From Nemorincola sp044225795 (GTDB lineage Bacteria > Bacteroidota > Bacteroidia > Chitinophagales > Chitinophagaceae): 64,000 nucleotides of DNA. Each line of letters starts with the position of its first letter. The stretch's first letter is position 1. Shown here one piece after another: positions 8,527 through 17,994 of the stretch. A program made the translations under genes and the position numbers. Location: positions 159,938-223,937 of the forward strand of contig JBGAIF010000006.1 of NCBI GenBank assembly GCA_044225795.1. The letters run 5' to 3'. The notes below the pieces were generated by a model. The model was not told the origin of the DNA and made no database searches. It saw nothing but the letters and a program-made list of their open reading frames with translations.

Positions 8527-9342
8527 ATGTCGGTACAAGGAGAGATGAAGCGTATTACTACCAATACGCTGCAAGGGATGAAGCAACAGGGCGAGAAGAT
8601 AAGTATGCTTACGGCTTACGACTTCTCTATGGCGCGGATATTTGATGATGCAGGTATTGATGTGATCCTTGTCGGGGATTCTGCCTCCAATGTTATGGCA
8701 GGGCATGAAACAACGCTGCCCATCACATTAGACCAGATGATATATCATGCGCAGAGCGTTATTCGTGCCTGCCGCAGATGTCTTGTTATCGTAGATCTTC
8801 CGTTTGGCTCGTACCAGGGAAACAGTAAGGAGGCGCTGAACTCGTCAATACGTATAATGAAGGAGTCCGGAGCTCATGGGATCAAGCTGGAAGGTGGAGA
8901 AGAGGTGGTAGAATCCATCAGGCGTATCACCGGAGCCGGTGTACCGGTTATGGGGCACCTCGGGCTCACTCCCCAGTCTATATATAAGTTCGGCACCTAT
9001 GCCGTACGTGCAAAGGAGGAGGAAGAAGCGGAGATACTGATGCATAATGCTAAGGCGCTGGAAGCTGCCGGTTGCTTCTCAATAGTGCTTGAAAAGATAC
9101 CAGCCCGGCTGGGTGCAGAGGTTGCTGCCCAACTCAGGATACCGGTAATAGGTATTGGCGCCGGAGGCCATGTGGACGGCCAGGTCCTGGTAATGCACGA
9201 TATGCTGGGTATTACTAAAGGGTTCTCACCCCGTTTTCTCAGGCGATACCTGAATCTTTACGAAGACATCTCCGACGCTACAAAGCGTTATATCAAAGAC
9301 ATTAAAGACAGGGATTTTCCAAACGAGAAGGAGCAATACTAA
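8527..9342 (+). CDS. panB: 3-methyl-2-oxobutanoate hydroxymethyltransferase (pantothenate synthesis)
   Basis: PanB transfers a hydroxymethyl group from methylenetetrahydrofolate to 2-oxoisovalerate, giving ketopantoate for coenzyme A synthesis. The 271-residue protein has the family strings MLTAYDFSMARIFDDAG, VGDSASNVMAGHETTLP (metal-binding Asp), DLPFGSYQG, GIKLEGG and GHLGLTPQS, and ends with the usual IGIGAGGHVDGQVLV region. Length and motif order are normal for the decameric bacterial enzyme. A YggS-type gene follows after two bases and is probably cotranscribed. No panC or panD lies nearby. Confidence 0.97.
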   Translation: MSVQGEMKRITTNTLQGMKQQGEKISMLTAYDFSMARIFDDAGIDVILVGDSASNVMAGHETTLPITLDQMIYHAQSVIRACRRCLVIVDLPFGSYQGNSKEALNSSIRIMKESGAHGIKLEGGEEVVESIRRITGAGVPVMGHLGLTPQSIYKFGTYAVRAKEEEEAEILMHNAKALEAAGCFSIVLEKIPARLGAEVAAQLRIPVIGIGAGGHVDGQVLVMHDMLGITKGFSPRFLRRYLNLYEDISDATKRYIKDIKDRDFPNEKEQY

Positions 9343-9344
9343 GT

Positions 9345-10016
9345 ATGGTGAATGTAGCTGCATGGAAAGAACTCTCTGGCGAACTTTCAGCTAAAGGTGT
9401 TGCATTGGTCGCGGTGTCTAAGACCAAGCCTGTCGAAGATATTAAAGTACTCTACGATCTCGGGCAGCGTGATTTTGGTGAGAACTATGTTCAGGAGTTT
9501 GTCGAAAAACAACCGCTGCTCCCGGCCGATATCCGCTGGCATTATATCGGGCATCTTCAAAGCAATAAGGTGAAATATATTGCGCCGTTTGTTCATTTGG
9601 TTCATGCCGTAGATAGCTTCAAGTTGTTGCAGGAAATAAATAAACAGGCAGCCAGGAACAACCGGGTGATAGATGTTTTGCTGCAGATGCATGTAGCTGA
9701 CGAAGAAACCAAATTTGGTATGAACGAAACAGAGATCATCTCTTTTCTCAGCTATTATGAGGCTCAGCAACAGTTTCTCAGCAATGTGCGAATATGCGGG
9801 CTTATGGGAATGGCGACCAATACGGAAGATATAGATCAGGTACGCTCAGAATTTTTCCGGATACATAATTTCTTTGTTCAGTTGCGGGACACCACTTTTT
9901 ATGGCAAAGCCTGTTTCTCTGTTTGCTCCATGGGTATGACCTCTGACTATAAACTGGCCATCGAAGAGGGTAGTACTATGGTTCGCATAGGAAGTATGCT
10001 GTTTGGCAGCAGGTGA
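9345..10016 (+). CDS. YggS/PROSC family PLP homeostasis protein
   Basis: The protein has 223 residues and the fold of the alanine-racemase N-terminal barrel, without the second domain of true racemases. VAVSKTKPVEDI contains the Lys that binds pyridoxal phosphate; FGENYVQEFVEK, WHYIGHLQSNK and FSVCSMGMTSDYKLAIEEGSTMVRIG are family signatures, the last carrying the phosphate-binding Ser/Thr and Arg. Family members buffer PLP and influence amino-acid and vitamin B6 balance, with no proven catalytic reaction. It starts two bases after panB. The next gene's promoter lies inside its last codons. Confidence 0.95.
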   Translation: MVNVAAWKELSGELSAKGVALVAVSKTKPVEDIKVLYDLGQRDFGENYVQEFVEKQPLLPADIRWHYIGHLQSNKVKYIAPFVHLVHAVDSFKLLQEINKQAARNNRVIDVLLQMHVADEETKFGMNETEIISFLSYYEAQQQFLSNVRICGLMGMATNTEDIDQVRSEFFRIHNFFVQLRDTTFYGKACFSVCSMGMTSDYKLAIEEGSTMVRIGSMLFGSR

Positions 10017-10033
10017 TACTTTACCTATTTTTG
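10002..10033 (+). promoter_or_regulatory. Promoter of the GT-C gene, inside the end of the yggS-like gene
   Basis: TTTG at 10002-10005 and TATTTTTG at 10026-10033 are separated by exactly 20 bases, a full match to the Bacteroidota TTTG-N19/21-TAnnTTTG promoter. The -33 box is inside the last codons of the upstream gene. The expected start of transcription is only a few bases before the ATG at 10045, which supports that ATG over the TTG at 10003. Confidence 0.65.
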
Positions 10034-10044
10034 AAACAACTACC

Positions 10045-11628
10045 ATGTCGCGGGCTATAGATTTCATAAAAGACAGATGGGCGCTAATGTGTGTTCTGCT
10101 GCTTTTTATTGTCTTTAAGTTGCCGCATTTACATTACCCGTACTATTGGGACGAAAGCTGGCCATACGCGTCTGCCATCAGTGAAATGTGTAATCATGGC
10201 ATCAGCCTGCTGCCAACGGCGTTGCCACCCGAATTGTCGAGAGGGCATCCTTTGTTCTTTCATTGTGCAGCAGCTACGTGGATGAAGATATTTGGACCCT
10301 CGCATGTTTCTATGCATTCTTTTGCGCTTACAATTTCCCTGCTTACGCTGGTAAGTGTTCATGAGATATGCCTGCGTTTTTTTGGCCGTCCGGCGGCAGT
10401 CATCTCTGCGGTGCTTTTGGCTACTCTTCCTGTTTTTTACATTCAGTCGTCATTTGTGCTTTGCGAGATACTTGTACCCATGCTCAGCCTGCTGAGCATA
10501 TATTATTATACCAGGGAAAAATATATCGCATCTGCCTTTACGCTCACATGCCTTCTGTTCACAAAAGAGAGTGGTATCGTAGCCTTGGCGGTCATTGGTA
10601 TGGATGCGTTGATAACATTGTTCAACAAAGATCTGCCGTTACGTTCAAGGTGGGTAAGGCTCGCCTCGGTTGCTGTTCCGTTTCTATTGATCCTGTCCTT
10701 CTTTATACTTCAGCGTATTCAGCTTGGCTGGTTCTTTTTTCCGTTGCATATGGAACGAATAGAGCTTAAATGGGGTACTGTCTGGTATCAGTTCAGGTAT
10801 AATGCGCTGATCAATACATTCAATGACCAAAGTAAGGCGCTGTATTATGTATTGCTCCTGATATTGTCTATAGCTGCTGCCGTAAAGACCAGGAATGTGC
10901 GATACGCGGTATTTTTGCTTCCTGCAGCGGTCTTGTATTTATTGGTTGACGATAGACGGGGAGGAGAGATCAACTTCAGTTGGTTGTTGCTTTCTTTGCT
11001 TATTATTACCGTTGTTATTATGTTTTGGGTTTTGAGGTCTTTAGATAACGGGGCCGATAGACAGGGACAAAAAATGATCATCCTCACAGGGGGATTTGTC
11101 TTGTTGTATTTCTGCTTCGAAGCTGTCAATTTCTATACCTACAGATATTCGCTTACTGCTTTTATCCCCATGATGCTCCTTCTTGCCATCTGGTACGGGC
11201 AGCTTATCGGGCATATACACAAGGCATTGATATACCCGGTCATTCTATTAGTAGTTGGGATAGGTTGGCTGGCATATCAGAGAAATGATGGTCATTGCGA
11301 GGTCGATCCCGAGGCATTTAATGCAGTTGATGTGCAGCAAAAGGCTGTTGATTTTGTGATAGGCCATTATCCGGCTGATACCTACATAAGTTCAGGTTCG
11401 TCACTTCTGTGCCGGCATATCACAGACCCGCCCACCGGATTTCTCGGCAACCATCCACCTTTTCTCAAAGCCCATGTTCGCTGGGTCTATGATGGAGATA
11501 CGCGTGTAGCCGTTTTTGACAACATTGAGGCAGATGCGCGGTATGAGGCATTAAAAAAAGATCCCGCTTTTCACCTGGCATACAGGTATCAAAGCGGGAA
11601 AGTATGGACCGAGGTCTATCAGAGATAG
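10045..11628 (+). CDS. GT-C membrane glycosyltransferase (family 39/83-like)
   Basis: The protein has 527 residues from the ATG at 10045; a TTG at 10003 would overlap the upstream gene and lies within the promoter. It has about ten to twelve membrane helices. The first periplasmic loop carries YYWDESWPYA, whose acidic pair is the catalytic feature of GT-C enzymes that use polyprenyl-phosphate sugars (PMT, ArnT). RGHPLFFHCAA and the later YRYSLTAF fit the same family. A C-terminal periplasmic domain of about 130 residues follows. The acceptor (protein, lipid A or glycan) cannot be told. It faces the SQD1-aminotransferase gene across 15 bases. Confidence 0.85.
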   Translation: MSRAIDFIKDRWALMCVLLLFIVFKLPHLHYPYYWDESWPYASAISEMCNHGISLLPTALPPELSRGHPLFFHCAAATWMKIFGPSHVSMHSFALTISLLTLVSVHEICLRFFGRPAAVISAVLLATLPVFYIQSSFVLCEILVPMLSLLSIYYYTREKYIASAFTLTCLLFTKESGIVALAVIGMDALITLFNKDLPLRSRWVRLASVAVPFLLILSFFILQRIQLGWFFFPLHMERIELKWGTVWYQFRYNALINTFNDQSKALYYVLLLILSIAAAVKTRNVRYAVFLLPAAVLYLLVDDRRGGEINFSWLLLSLLIITVVIMFWVLRSLDNGADRQGQKMIILTGGFVLLYFCFEAVNFYTYRYSLTAFIPMMLLLAIWYGQLIGHIHKALIYPVILLVVGIGWLAYQRNDGHCEVDPEAFNAVDVQQKAVDFVIGHYPADTYISSGSSLLCRHITDPPTGFLGNHPPFLKAHVRWVYDGDTRVAVFDNIEADARYEALKKDPAFHLAYRYQSGKVWTEVYQR

Positions 11629-11643
11629 TAGCCTCTGTTATTA

Positions 11644-14052
11644 CTATGAAGATACAGGCATTGTCGCCTTAACCAGGAATTTGCTGACCTGGTTAAGCGC
11701 GTAATTCAGTCGTTCACAGTTCTCATAATACGGTATGCCAAACCTAAGAATGTGGTGTACCACACCGCATATCTCATGGTCTTTTATACACTTTACATGC
11801 ACCTGTTGTTCGTTCAGGAACTTATAGAGCGGGTATGGATCATAATCGGTGAATGCCAGCGTAATGACGGGTGATGCTGCTTCATTGTTCAGGAAGACGT
11901 GCTTAATGCCGGTTGCGCTAAACAATTCATCCAGTTTTTCCTGGAATATTGCGCCCAGGTATTTAGATCGTGCTATGACATTGTTCTTGCCGGCTTCTTT
12001 GAAGAACCTTAGTGACTCTGTGATCGCAGGATATAGCCTGAAGTCCTGGCCGCCCGGTATGCTTATAGGTATGTTCTTCGGGTTATGAGACAACCCGTGC
12101 CCGCTCCAGTACATAGCCTCTATCCATTCCTGGAACTCGGTACGCATCCACATAAGTCCGCCGCCATGTGGCCCGAACAGCCATTTGTGTGTACTGCCCA
12201 GCACAATATCCCCTTCCCCGAATGGCAGGTCATAAAGGCCAAGGCTCTGGGCTACATCTACTATTATCTTGCAGTTGGGTGCATGCTTCTTTACCAGCTT
12301 ACACCATTGTTCTACTGGAGCAACGTTACCGGTATCGTAGAATACATGGGAGAAGAAAGCCAGTTCCGGTTGTAATTCTTTCAACCTGTTGGCCATAGCA
12401 TGTTCATCCATCAGAAGGCTGTCATCTACATAGTGAATATCATACTCCGGCAGGTGATGGAAACAACCTATACCGCCTTCATGTTCGTGCATGGTCGTAA
12501 ATACCTTGAACGGCCCGTTGGAGTCCTTGTGGAAACGCCTTAACATGGCAAGCGCAAGGAGGTTCATCGTCTGTGACGTACTATGCGTTATCGTCAGTCT
12601 GTATCCCGGAGAAGGCCACAGTTCATCGCACAGCACTGTGATATCGGCAAGGCTGGCGCGGCCGCTTTCGTAGCTTCCCAGCGGGAAGCCCTCGGGGTCC
12701 TTCATCGGGTGTTGGTTGTTCCTGCTTTTCTTTACAGAAACAGCGGTGGTGCCAAGCGTTCCCGGATTAAGATTGATACGGTCTGTATGGAAATGCTGTT
12801 CGCGGAACAGGTCCCAATATGATTCGTCAGTGATATTTATTTTCTCAAAAGATACTGGTTGCTTGATACCATCGGTGATGTCATCAGCCCATTTGATACT
12901 TGGAATGAACAAGGAGTCGGAGATGTTTTCCTTGAATCGCCCGATGATGCGCAACATCTCTTTGGCAACATCAGCAAATGGCGAGTGTAATGTATCATGG
13001 CCCTGGTACCCCGTCTCAATACCATATACTGGCTTGGTCTCTGGCTGCTCAGATCTTGGGTCGTGCGTGCGTATTACCGTTACATCATAACCCTCCTCAG
13101 CGGCTACACCCTTAATAGTGGTGGCCAGCTCGTTGATAGAGAAGTTGGTTTCTGTTACATGGTTCACCACTTTGTGGGTGCCCGCATCCGGTTTATTATC
13201 TATGAATGTTACCAGCGAGTTTACAGAATCCCTGAGCGCCATAAGTCCGGTGCGTTGGTTGCCGGTGCCATATACCGTGAGCGGATGCCCCTGAACAGTT
13301 TGCGTAAGGAAACGGTTCACTACCGTGCCAAACATATGGTCATAGTCGCACCGCGTATATAGGGTTTCATTGTCCATCATTTCTTCGGTCAGGAAACCAA
13401 AGATCGTTGACTGCATCACGTCAGTTATGCGCAGCTTCCATACACGGCAGGCCATGGCCACATAGTTCGAATCGTTGATCTTCGAAATGTGGTATATATC
13501 GTCCGCCTCACGTGGGTAGGGCATAGCCTTGGTAGCCTCCATTCCTTTATGCCGCGGGAAGAAGTATCCTTCTGCAATATCAATACCACCTTGAGCGTAT
13601 TCACCGAATGAGCCGAGTTTTATGATATGTGCATCAGGTACATGCTTTCTAACCGACCATAGTAGCCGCATATTCCCGGCTTCATTGTTCTTCACCGTGA
13701 ATAGCGCCTCTTCCATGCCTTTCATGGAATAAGGTGCGGAGCATTGCTGCGCCAGGTGAAAGATCGTGTGTGGTTTCTCGTGCCTGATAACATCATCCAG
13801 CCTGTCCGAATTTACGTCCATGCGGATGTAGTGCATATTATCAAGTCCATGCACCTTATTGAACGCCATGATGCGTTCAGTTGGTTTTGCTATGGGGATC
13901 AATGTCTGAAAGCCGAAACTTTTGACAACATTTCTCCGCCATTCATTGTCAACGATAATGATCTTATGATCGGGGTAACGTACTGCTACCTTCATGGCGA
14001 GCGGCCATCCGTAATAGCCGTCCCCGCCGAGAATTAAAATGGTCTTTCTCAT
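11644..14052 (-). CDS. SQD1-like sugar-nucleotide enzyme fused to class V aminotransferase
   Basis: The protein has 802 residues and two enzyme halves. Residues 1 to about 400 are an extended short-chain dehydrogenase closest to UDP-sulfoquinovose synthase SQD1: NAD loop GGDGYYG at 9-15, QQCSAPYSM, VKNNEAGN, KLGSFGEY with Ser148 at the Thr position, and YHISK with Tyr187 and Lys191. Residues about 415-802 are a fold-type I PLP enzyme of the class V/isopenicillin-epimerase type, with Schiff-base Lys623 in GSTHKWLFGP and the cofactor Asp in DVAQSLGLYD. I know of no characterised enzyme with this fusion. It may make a sulfo- or amino-sugar nucleotide, or use a sulfur amino acid as donor; both are guesses. 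An MFS transporter gene lies upstream on the same strand, 123 bases away. Confidence 0.8.
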   Translation of the reverse strand: MRKTILILGGDGYYGWPLAMKVAVRYPDHKIIIVDNEWRRNVVKSFGFQTLIPIAKPTERIMAFNKVHGLDNMHYIRMDVNSDRLDDVIRHEKPHTIFHLAQQCSAPYSMKGMEEALFTVKNNEAGNMRLLWSVRKHVPDAHIIKLGSFGEYAQGGIDIAEGYFFPRHKGMEATKAMPYPREADDIYHISKINDSNYVAMACRVWKLRITDVMQSTIFGFLTEEMMDNETLYTRCDYDHMFGTVVNRFLTQTVQGHPLTVYGTGNQRTGLMALRDSVNSLVTFIDNKPDAGTHKVVNHVTETNFSINELATTIKGVAAEEGYDVTVIRTHDPRSEQPETKPVYGIETGYQGHDTLHSPFADVAKEMLRIIGRFKENISDSLFIPSIKWADDITDGIKQPVSFEKINITDESYWDLFREQHFHTDRINLNPGTLGTTAVSVKKSRNNQHPMKDPEGFPLGSYESGRASLADITVLCDELWPSPGYRLTITHSTSQTMNLLALAMLRRFHKDSNGPFKVFTTMHEHEGGIGCFHHLPEYDIHYVDDSLLMDEHAMANRLKELQPELAFFSHVFYDTGNVAPVEQWCKLVKKHAPNCKIIVDVAQSLGLYDLPFGEGDIVLGSTHKWLFGPHGGGLMWMRTEFQEWIEAMYWSGHGLSHNPKNIPISIPGGQDFRLYPAITESLRFFKEAGKNNVIARSKYLGAIFQEKLDELFSATGIKHVFLNNEAASPVITLAFTDYDPYPLYKFLNEQQVHVKCIKDHEICGVVHHILRFGIPYYENCERLNYALNQVSKFLVKATMPVSS

Positions 14053-14175
14053 TAGTTGCGTGTGGTTAGTTGTGAGTTAAGAATGACAGCATTTCTACTT
14101 CAGCGCAATATACTGCTTTTTATTAACAGTTTAGTGTTTTTGATATGCATGTTTGTACATGCGTTAGCTGAGTTA

Positions 14176-15378
14176 TTATTGGGCAGTATTTCGCTTGATC
14201 CATCGGAATCCCAGTGAAGTAACTACACTTAGCGAACCCACACACCACCATAAAGTACTGAAACTGAATAGTTCAGCTATCTGCGCGCCCAGTGCGGGCC
14301 CCGTTATTTGGGCTATCGACCATGCAGCCGTATATAGCCCGGCGTATTGCCCGCGGTTGTTGGGTTCAGTACGTGCTATCCAGAAAGAATTCATAAATGG
14401 CATGGTCAGTATCTCTCCCGCAGTGCATATGATCACAGATAGCAGCGCAAGAGCCAGTTGGCCATGCAACAGGTTTAATACAACAAATGAAAAGCCGACA
14501 AATAAACATCCTGCCTGTATATAGGTCAGGTTCCTTTTTTGTTTCTCCAGGGTGAACACAACAGCCATTTCAAACAGGGCAACAAGTAAACCGTTTATGC
14601 ACATCACAATGCCTATATAGAAGGGGGTAAGGTGAAGCTTCTGGTTATAGAATACGGGCAGTGTGGAGAATATCTGGAAGAATGAACATCCGAAAGTAAT
14701 GGTCAGTAAAACAAACACCAGGTACATTTTGTCTTTGTAAGCAGATGGGGCCTTAATGTCAGAAAGTGCTTTTCGTGGAGGCGTTTGTTTATTTCTTTTT
14801 GGGGAAAGGACGCCCAGCAATAGTAATGCCGCGCCGATGTTGGTGAGGCCGTCCACCCAAAAGATCAGGTGATAATTTTTGGAAGCAATGAATCCGCCAA
14901 TGGCCCCGCCTACGGCCCATCCAAGGTTTATCGACAGACGGTTGAGTGAGAATGAGCGCGTTCTGTTCTCCTCGCTGCTATACTCAGCTACGGCAGTCGC
15001 ATTGGCCGGCCTGAATGAGTCGTTCAGCGTAGATAATACAAAAGCTGCCACGCATATAGCTGTGAAGCTTTGCATCTGTCCCAAAGTTATGAACATGATG
15101 CCGCCACCTGTCAAAGCAGCTAATTGTATATTGTAAAAGCCGAATTTGTCGGTGAGCTTGCCGCCAAGGAAGCCGCCGCAAACTGCGCCGAGCCCGAATA
15201 TGCCCATGACCAGTCCTGCCTGCCCGATACTATAATGCTGTGTCTGTGTCAGGTACAATGTCATGAATGGGATCACCATTGTGCCGCTACGGTTCACCAG
15301 CATTACCAGCGATAGCCACCACGTAGCGGGTGAAAGCCCGCTGTAAGCTTCTTTATATGTATTGGTGATCCGTTTCAT
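14176..15378 (-). CDS. MFS transporter
   Basis: The protein has 400 residues and about 12 membrane helices, an inner-membrane major facilitator. The ATG at 15376-15378 (MKRITNTYKEAY) is preferred over the TTG five codons upstream, which lies inside the -7 promoter box. The loop between helices 2 and 3 reads GGFLGGKLTDKFG, the conserved GxxxDRxGRR-type motif in altered form, and the central loop is rich in Lys/Arg as in drug and sugar exporters. The substrate is unknown. The gene is followed on the same strand by the SQD1-aminotransferase fusion, so export of that pathway's product is one possibility. Confidence 0.88.
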   Translation of the reverse strand: MKRITNTYKEAYSGLSPATWWLSLVMLVNRSGTMVIPFMTLYLTQTQHYSIGQAGLVMGIFGLGAVCGGFLGGKLTDKFGFYNIQLAALTGGGIMFITLGQMQSFTAICVAAFVLSTLNDSFRPANATAVAEYSSEENRTRSFSLNRLSINLGWAVGGAIGGFIASKNYHLIFWVDGLTNIGAALLLLGVLSPKRNKQTPPRKALSDIKAPSAYKDKMYLVFVLLTITFGCSFFQIFSTLPVFYNQKLHLTPFYIGIVMCINGLLVALFEMAVVFTLEKQKRNLTYIQAGCLFVGFSFVVLNLLHGQLALALLSVIICTAGEILTMPFMNSFWIARTEPNNRGQYAGLYTAAWSIAQITGPALGAQIAELFSFSTLWWCVGSLSVVTSLGFRWIKRNTAQ

Positions 15379-15390
15379 GTTTTGGGGTGT

Positions 15391-15398
15391 CAAATGTA
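15391..15398 (-). promoter_or_regulatory. -7 promoter box of the MFS gene
   Basis: On the minus strand the sequence reads TACATTTG, a match to TAnnTTTG, ending 12 bases before the ATG. No clear TTTG is found at the -33 position. The mRNA leader would be very short. Confidence 0.45.
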
Positions 15399-15510
15399 AG
15401 TATTCGGCCTGGTATACTCTTGGTTAAATATGGTTAAAAATGAAAGCATGACCGTCTTCTGCAATTGGGGCAATCAGCTTATCTTCGCAGTCTTTTCAAG
15501 CAATTACACT

Positions 15511-17274
15511 ATGTATCGTACACATAATTGTGGTGAACTGCGTTTATCACATGTAGAGAGTGAAGTAACTATGGCCGGCTGGGTTCAGACCGTTCGGAAA
15601 TTTGGCAGCATAACGTTCATTGATCTCAGAGATCGCTATGGCATGACACAGTTATATTTCAACGAGCAGATGAACCCTGTGCTTGATGCACAGCCGATCG
15701 GTAGGGAATATGTGATACAGGTGGCGGGTAAGGTGATTGAGCGCCACAATAAGAACCCCAAAATGCCTACTGGTGATATAGAGGTGGAAGTTGTTAATGT
15801 TGTCATTTTAAATGCGGCGGCTACACCTCCTTTTACCATTGAAGAAGAGTCAGATGGGGGAGATGAGTTGCGTATGAAGTACCGTTATCTTGATCTTCGC
15901 CGCCCCCCGCTAAAGCGTAATATCGAGCTGCGTTACAAGATTAATCGCTCTGTTCGTAATTATCTTGATGCGCACGGTTTTCTGGACATTGAGACTCCAT
16001 TTCTCATTCGCAGCACTCCTGAGGGTGCAAGAGATTTTGTAGTTCCTTCCCGCATGAACCAGGGCCAGTTCTATGCTTTACCTCAGAGCCCGCAAACGTT
16101 TAAGCAGCTTTTGATGGTTAGTGGCTACGACCGCTATTTCCAGATAGTAAAGTGTTTTCGTGATGAGGATCTGCGTGCTGACAGGCAACCTGAATTTACA
16201 CAGGTAGATTGTGAGATGACATTTGTAGAGCAGGAAGATATATTGAACATGTTTGAAGGTCTGTTTAAACATGTATTCAATGATGTAAAAGGAATAGACA
16301 TTAAAGAACCCTTTCCCCGCATGACATTTGCTGACGCCATATGGCACTATGGCAATGACAAGCCGGATCTGCGGTTCGGGATGAAGATCCAAAATGCGAA
16401 GGTTTCCGGAAAAGTATATTGTGATGCATTGAATGATGTGGATTTTAAAGTGTTCAATGAGGCAGAAAGCGTATTGATGATTGCCGTGCCGGGAGCTGGT
16501 GAATATACCCGTAAGCAACTTGATGAACTGACAGAATGGGTGAAAAGGCCGCAGATCGGCATGAGTGGCGTGGTGAATATAAAATGTAATGCTGACGGAA
16601 GTTTTAAAAGTAGTGTAGATAAGTTCTTCAGTGAAGAAAAACTAAAAGACATCGCATCTTTCTGCGGCGCAGGAGCCGGAGACCTTATCCTGGTACTCGC
16701 GGGCGCTGAAACCCGTACGCGAAAGGCAATGAGCGAGCTTCGTCTCGAAATGGGTAATCGTCTGGGTCTTCGCGACAACAGTGTTTATAAGCCACTATGG
16801 GTGGTGGATTTTCCATTATTTGAGCTGGATGAAGAGAACAACCGCTGGGTTGCGCGTCACCATCCGTTCACATCTCCTAAGCCCGAGCACATTGCGCTGA
16901 TGGATGATCTTAGCAGGTATGCAGAGATCAATGCCAATGCGTATGATATGGTGCTGAATGGTACTGAGATCGGAGGCGGTTCCATTCGCATTTTCAGGCG
17001 AGAGTTGCAGGAGAAGATGTTTGCTGCTTTAGGCATGAGTAAGGAAGAGGCTCAGGACAAATTTGGGTTCCTGATGGGTGCTTTTGAATATGGGGCTCCA
17101 CCGCATGGTGGTATTGCGCTCGGCCTCGACAGGCTGTGTGCTTTGCTCGGAGGGCAGGAGAGTATCCGTGACTTCATTGCCTTCCCTAAGAATAATGCCG
17201 GGCGTGATGTGATGCTCGATGCGCCATCGTCGATTGATGAACAGCAAATGAAGGAATTGGGGCTGAAACACTAA
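15511..17274 (+). CDS. aspS: Aspartate-tRNA ligase
   Basis: AspS charges tRNA-Asp with aspartate. From the ATG at 15511 the protein has 587 residues, the usual bacterial length; the in-frame ATG at 15430 would add 27 residues that are not part of the family. The order is an OB-fold anticodon-binding domain (AGWVQTVRKFGSITFIDLRDR), class II motif 1 and 2 (QSPQTFKQLLMVSG, CFRDEDLRADRQPEFTQ), the bacterial GAD insertion (about 280-420), and motif 3 (GIALGLDRLCALLGG). A TATCTTCG at 15480-15487 may be the -7 box and also favours the later start. Confidence 0.96.
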   Translation: MYRTHNCGELRLSHVESEVTMAGWVQTVRKFGSITFIDLRDRYGMTQLYFNEQMNPVLDAQPIGREYVIQVAGKVIERHNKNPKMPTGDIEVEVVNVVILNAAATPPFTIEEESDGGDELRMKYRYLDLRRPPLKRNIELRYKINRSVRNYLDAHGFLDIETPFLIRSTPEGARDFVVPSRMNQGQFYALPQSPQTFKQLLMVSGYDRYFQIVKCFRDEDLRADRQPEFTQVDCEMTFVEQEDILNMFEGLFKHVFNDVKGIDIKEPFPRMTFADAIWHYGNDKPDLRFGMKIQNAKVSGKVYCDALNDVDFKVFNEAESVLMIAVPGAGEYTRKQLDELTEWVKRPQIGMSGVVNIKCNADGSFKSSVDKFFSEEKLKDIASFCGAGAGDLILVLAGAETRTRKAMSELRLEMGNRLGLRDNSVYKPLWVVDFPLFELDEENNRWVARHHPFTSPKPEHIALMDDLSRYAEINANAYDMVLNGTEIGGGSIRIFRRELQEKMFAALGMSKEEAQDKFGFLMGAFEYGAPPHGGIALGLDRLCALLGGQESIRDFIAFPKNNAGRDVMLDAPSSIDEQQMKELGLKH

Positions 17275-17371
17275 CTTTTTGTTAGTTATTACCGGGTCAC
17301 ATTTCATAGTAGAGGAAAATATTTTTATATTATTAACAGGATTAGTATCTTTAGCGGAACTTAATAGAATT

Positions 17372-17920
17372 ATGAGACGGTTTTTATATTCAATTCTTGC
17401 ATGCTCGGGTCTATGTGCGGCCCTGGTGTCATGCAGCAATGGTGACTACACTGCGAACCCCGACAACCCGGCCAACAATGGCGTAAACCCGCTGAAACCT
17501 CTTACAAAGTCTGAGTTTACCTGGGCAAATTCCGGGAAGTTCAGCGGAGATATCAATGGGACACACTTTTCGGCTGACACTGTGACCTGGTACCTGGACT
17601 CAACCGGGACCAATGTTTTTGCCGGATATAACACTGAAAGGACCAAAGGATTTTTGTTCTTCCTTAACAACGTTTACTCCGGTAATCTGTACCAGCTTAC
17701 CTATCATGTGGTGCCTACACAGGCCATATGGGCAGATACGGTAGGTAGCAGTAAAGACTACTATGCCAGCTATCTTGGAAACTCAGGAGAGGTATACATT
17801 ACAGAGAACGACAGCGCTTGCATCAAAGGGTTGTTCTACTTCCAGGGGGTGACGACAGATGGCCGCCTGGTAACTGTGAGCAACGGTTCTTTCAATATAG
17901 ATAAACCACAGTTCCCGTAA
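17372..17920 (+). CDS. Lipoprotein of unknown function
   Basis: The protein has 182 residues from the ATG at 17372. It begins with a basic N terminus, a hydrophobic stretch and the lipobox LVSC, so it should be lipidated and held in the envelope. The mature part opens with a low-complexity Asn/Pro linker and then a beta-rich domain with many Thr, Tyr and Ser residues (SGDINGTHFSADT, GYNTERTKG). I recognise no family. Frames upstream of 17372 are open but have no signal sequence, so they were not used. It ends at a strong terminator shared with the convergent rplL. Confidence 0.75.
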   Translation: MRRFLYSILACSGLCAALVSCSNGDYTANPDNPANNGVNPLKPLTKSEFTWANSGKFSGDINGTHFSADTVTWYLDSTGTNVFAGYNTERTKGFLFFLNNVYSGNLYQLTYHVVPTQAIWADTVGSSKDYYASYLGNSGEVYITENDSACIKGLFYFQGVTTDGRLVTVSNGSFNIDKPQFP

Positions 17921-17936
17921 GGTGAACGCTGATAAG

Positions 17937-17982
17937 ATATAAATGAATAACCCCTGCATTTGCAGGGGTTATTCATTTATAT
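17937..17982. terminator. Strong bidirectional terminator between the lipoprotein gene and rplL
   Basis: This is a perfect inverted repeat. The core arm AAATGAATAACCCCTGCA at 17941-17958 is repeated in reverse complement at 17961-17978 with a two-base loop, and pairing extends to 22 base pairs. A/T-rich ends on both sides make it suit both convergent transcripts. Confidence 0.9.
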
Positions 17983-17994
17983 AGGTTGACTCAA

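Noticed and set aside
14147..14162. Small hairpin GCATGT-TTGT-ACATGC between the MFS and fusion genes
   Set aside because: The stem is only six base pairs and has no T run, so it is not called as a terminator.
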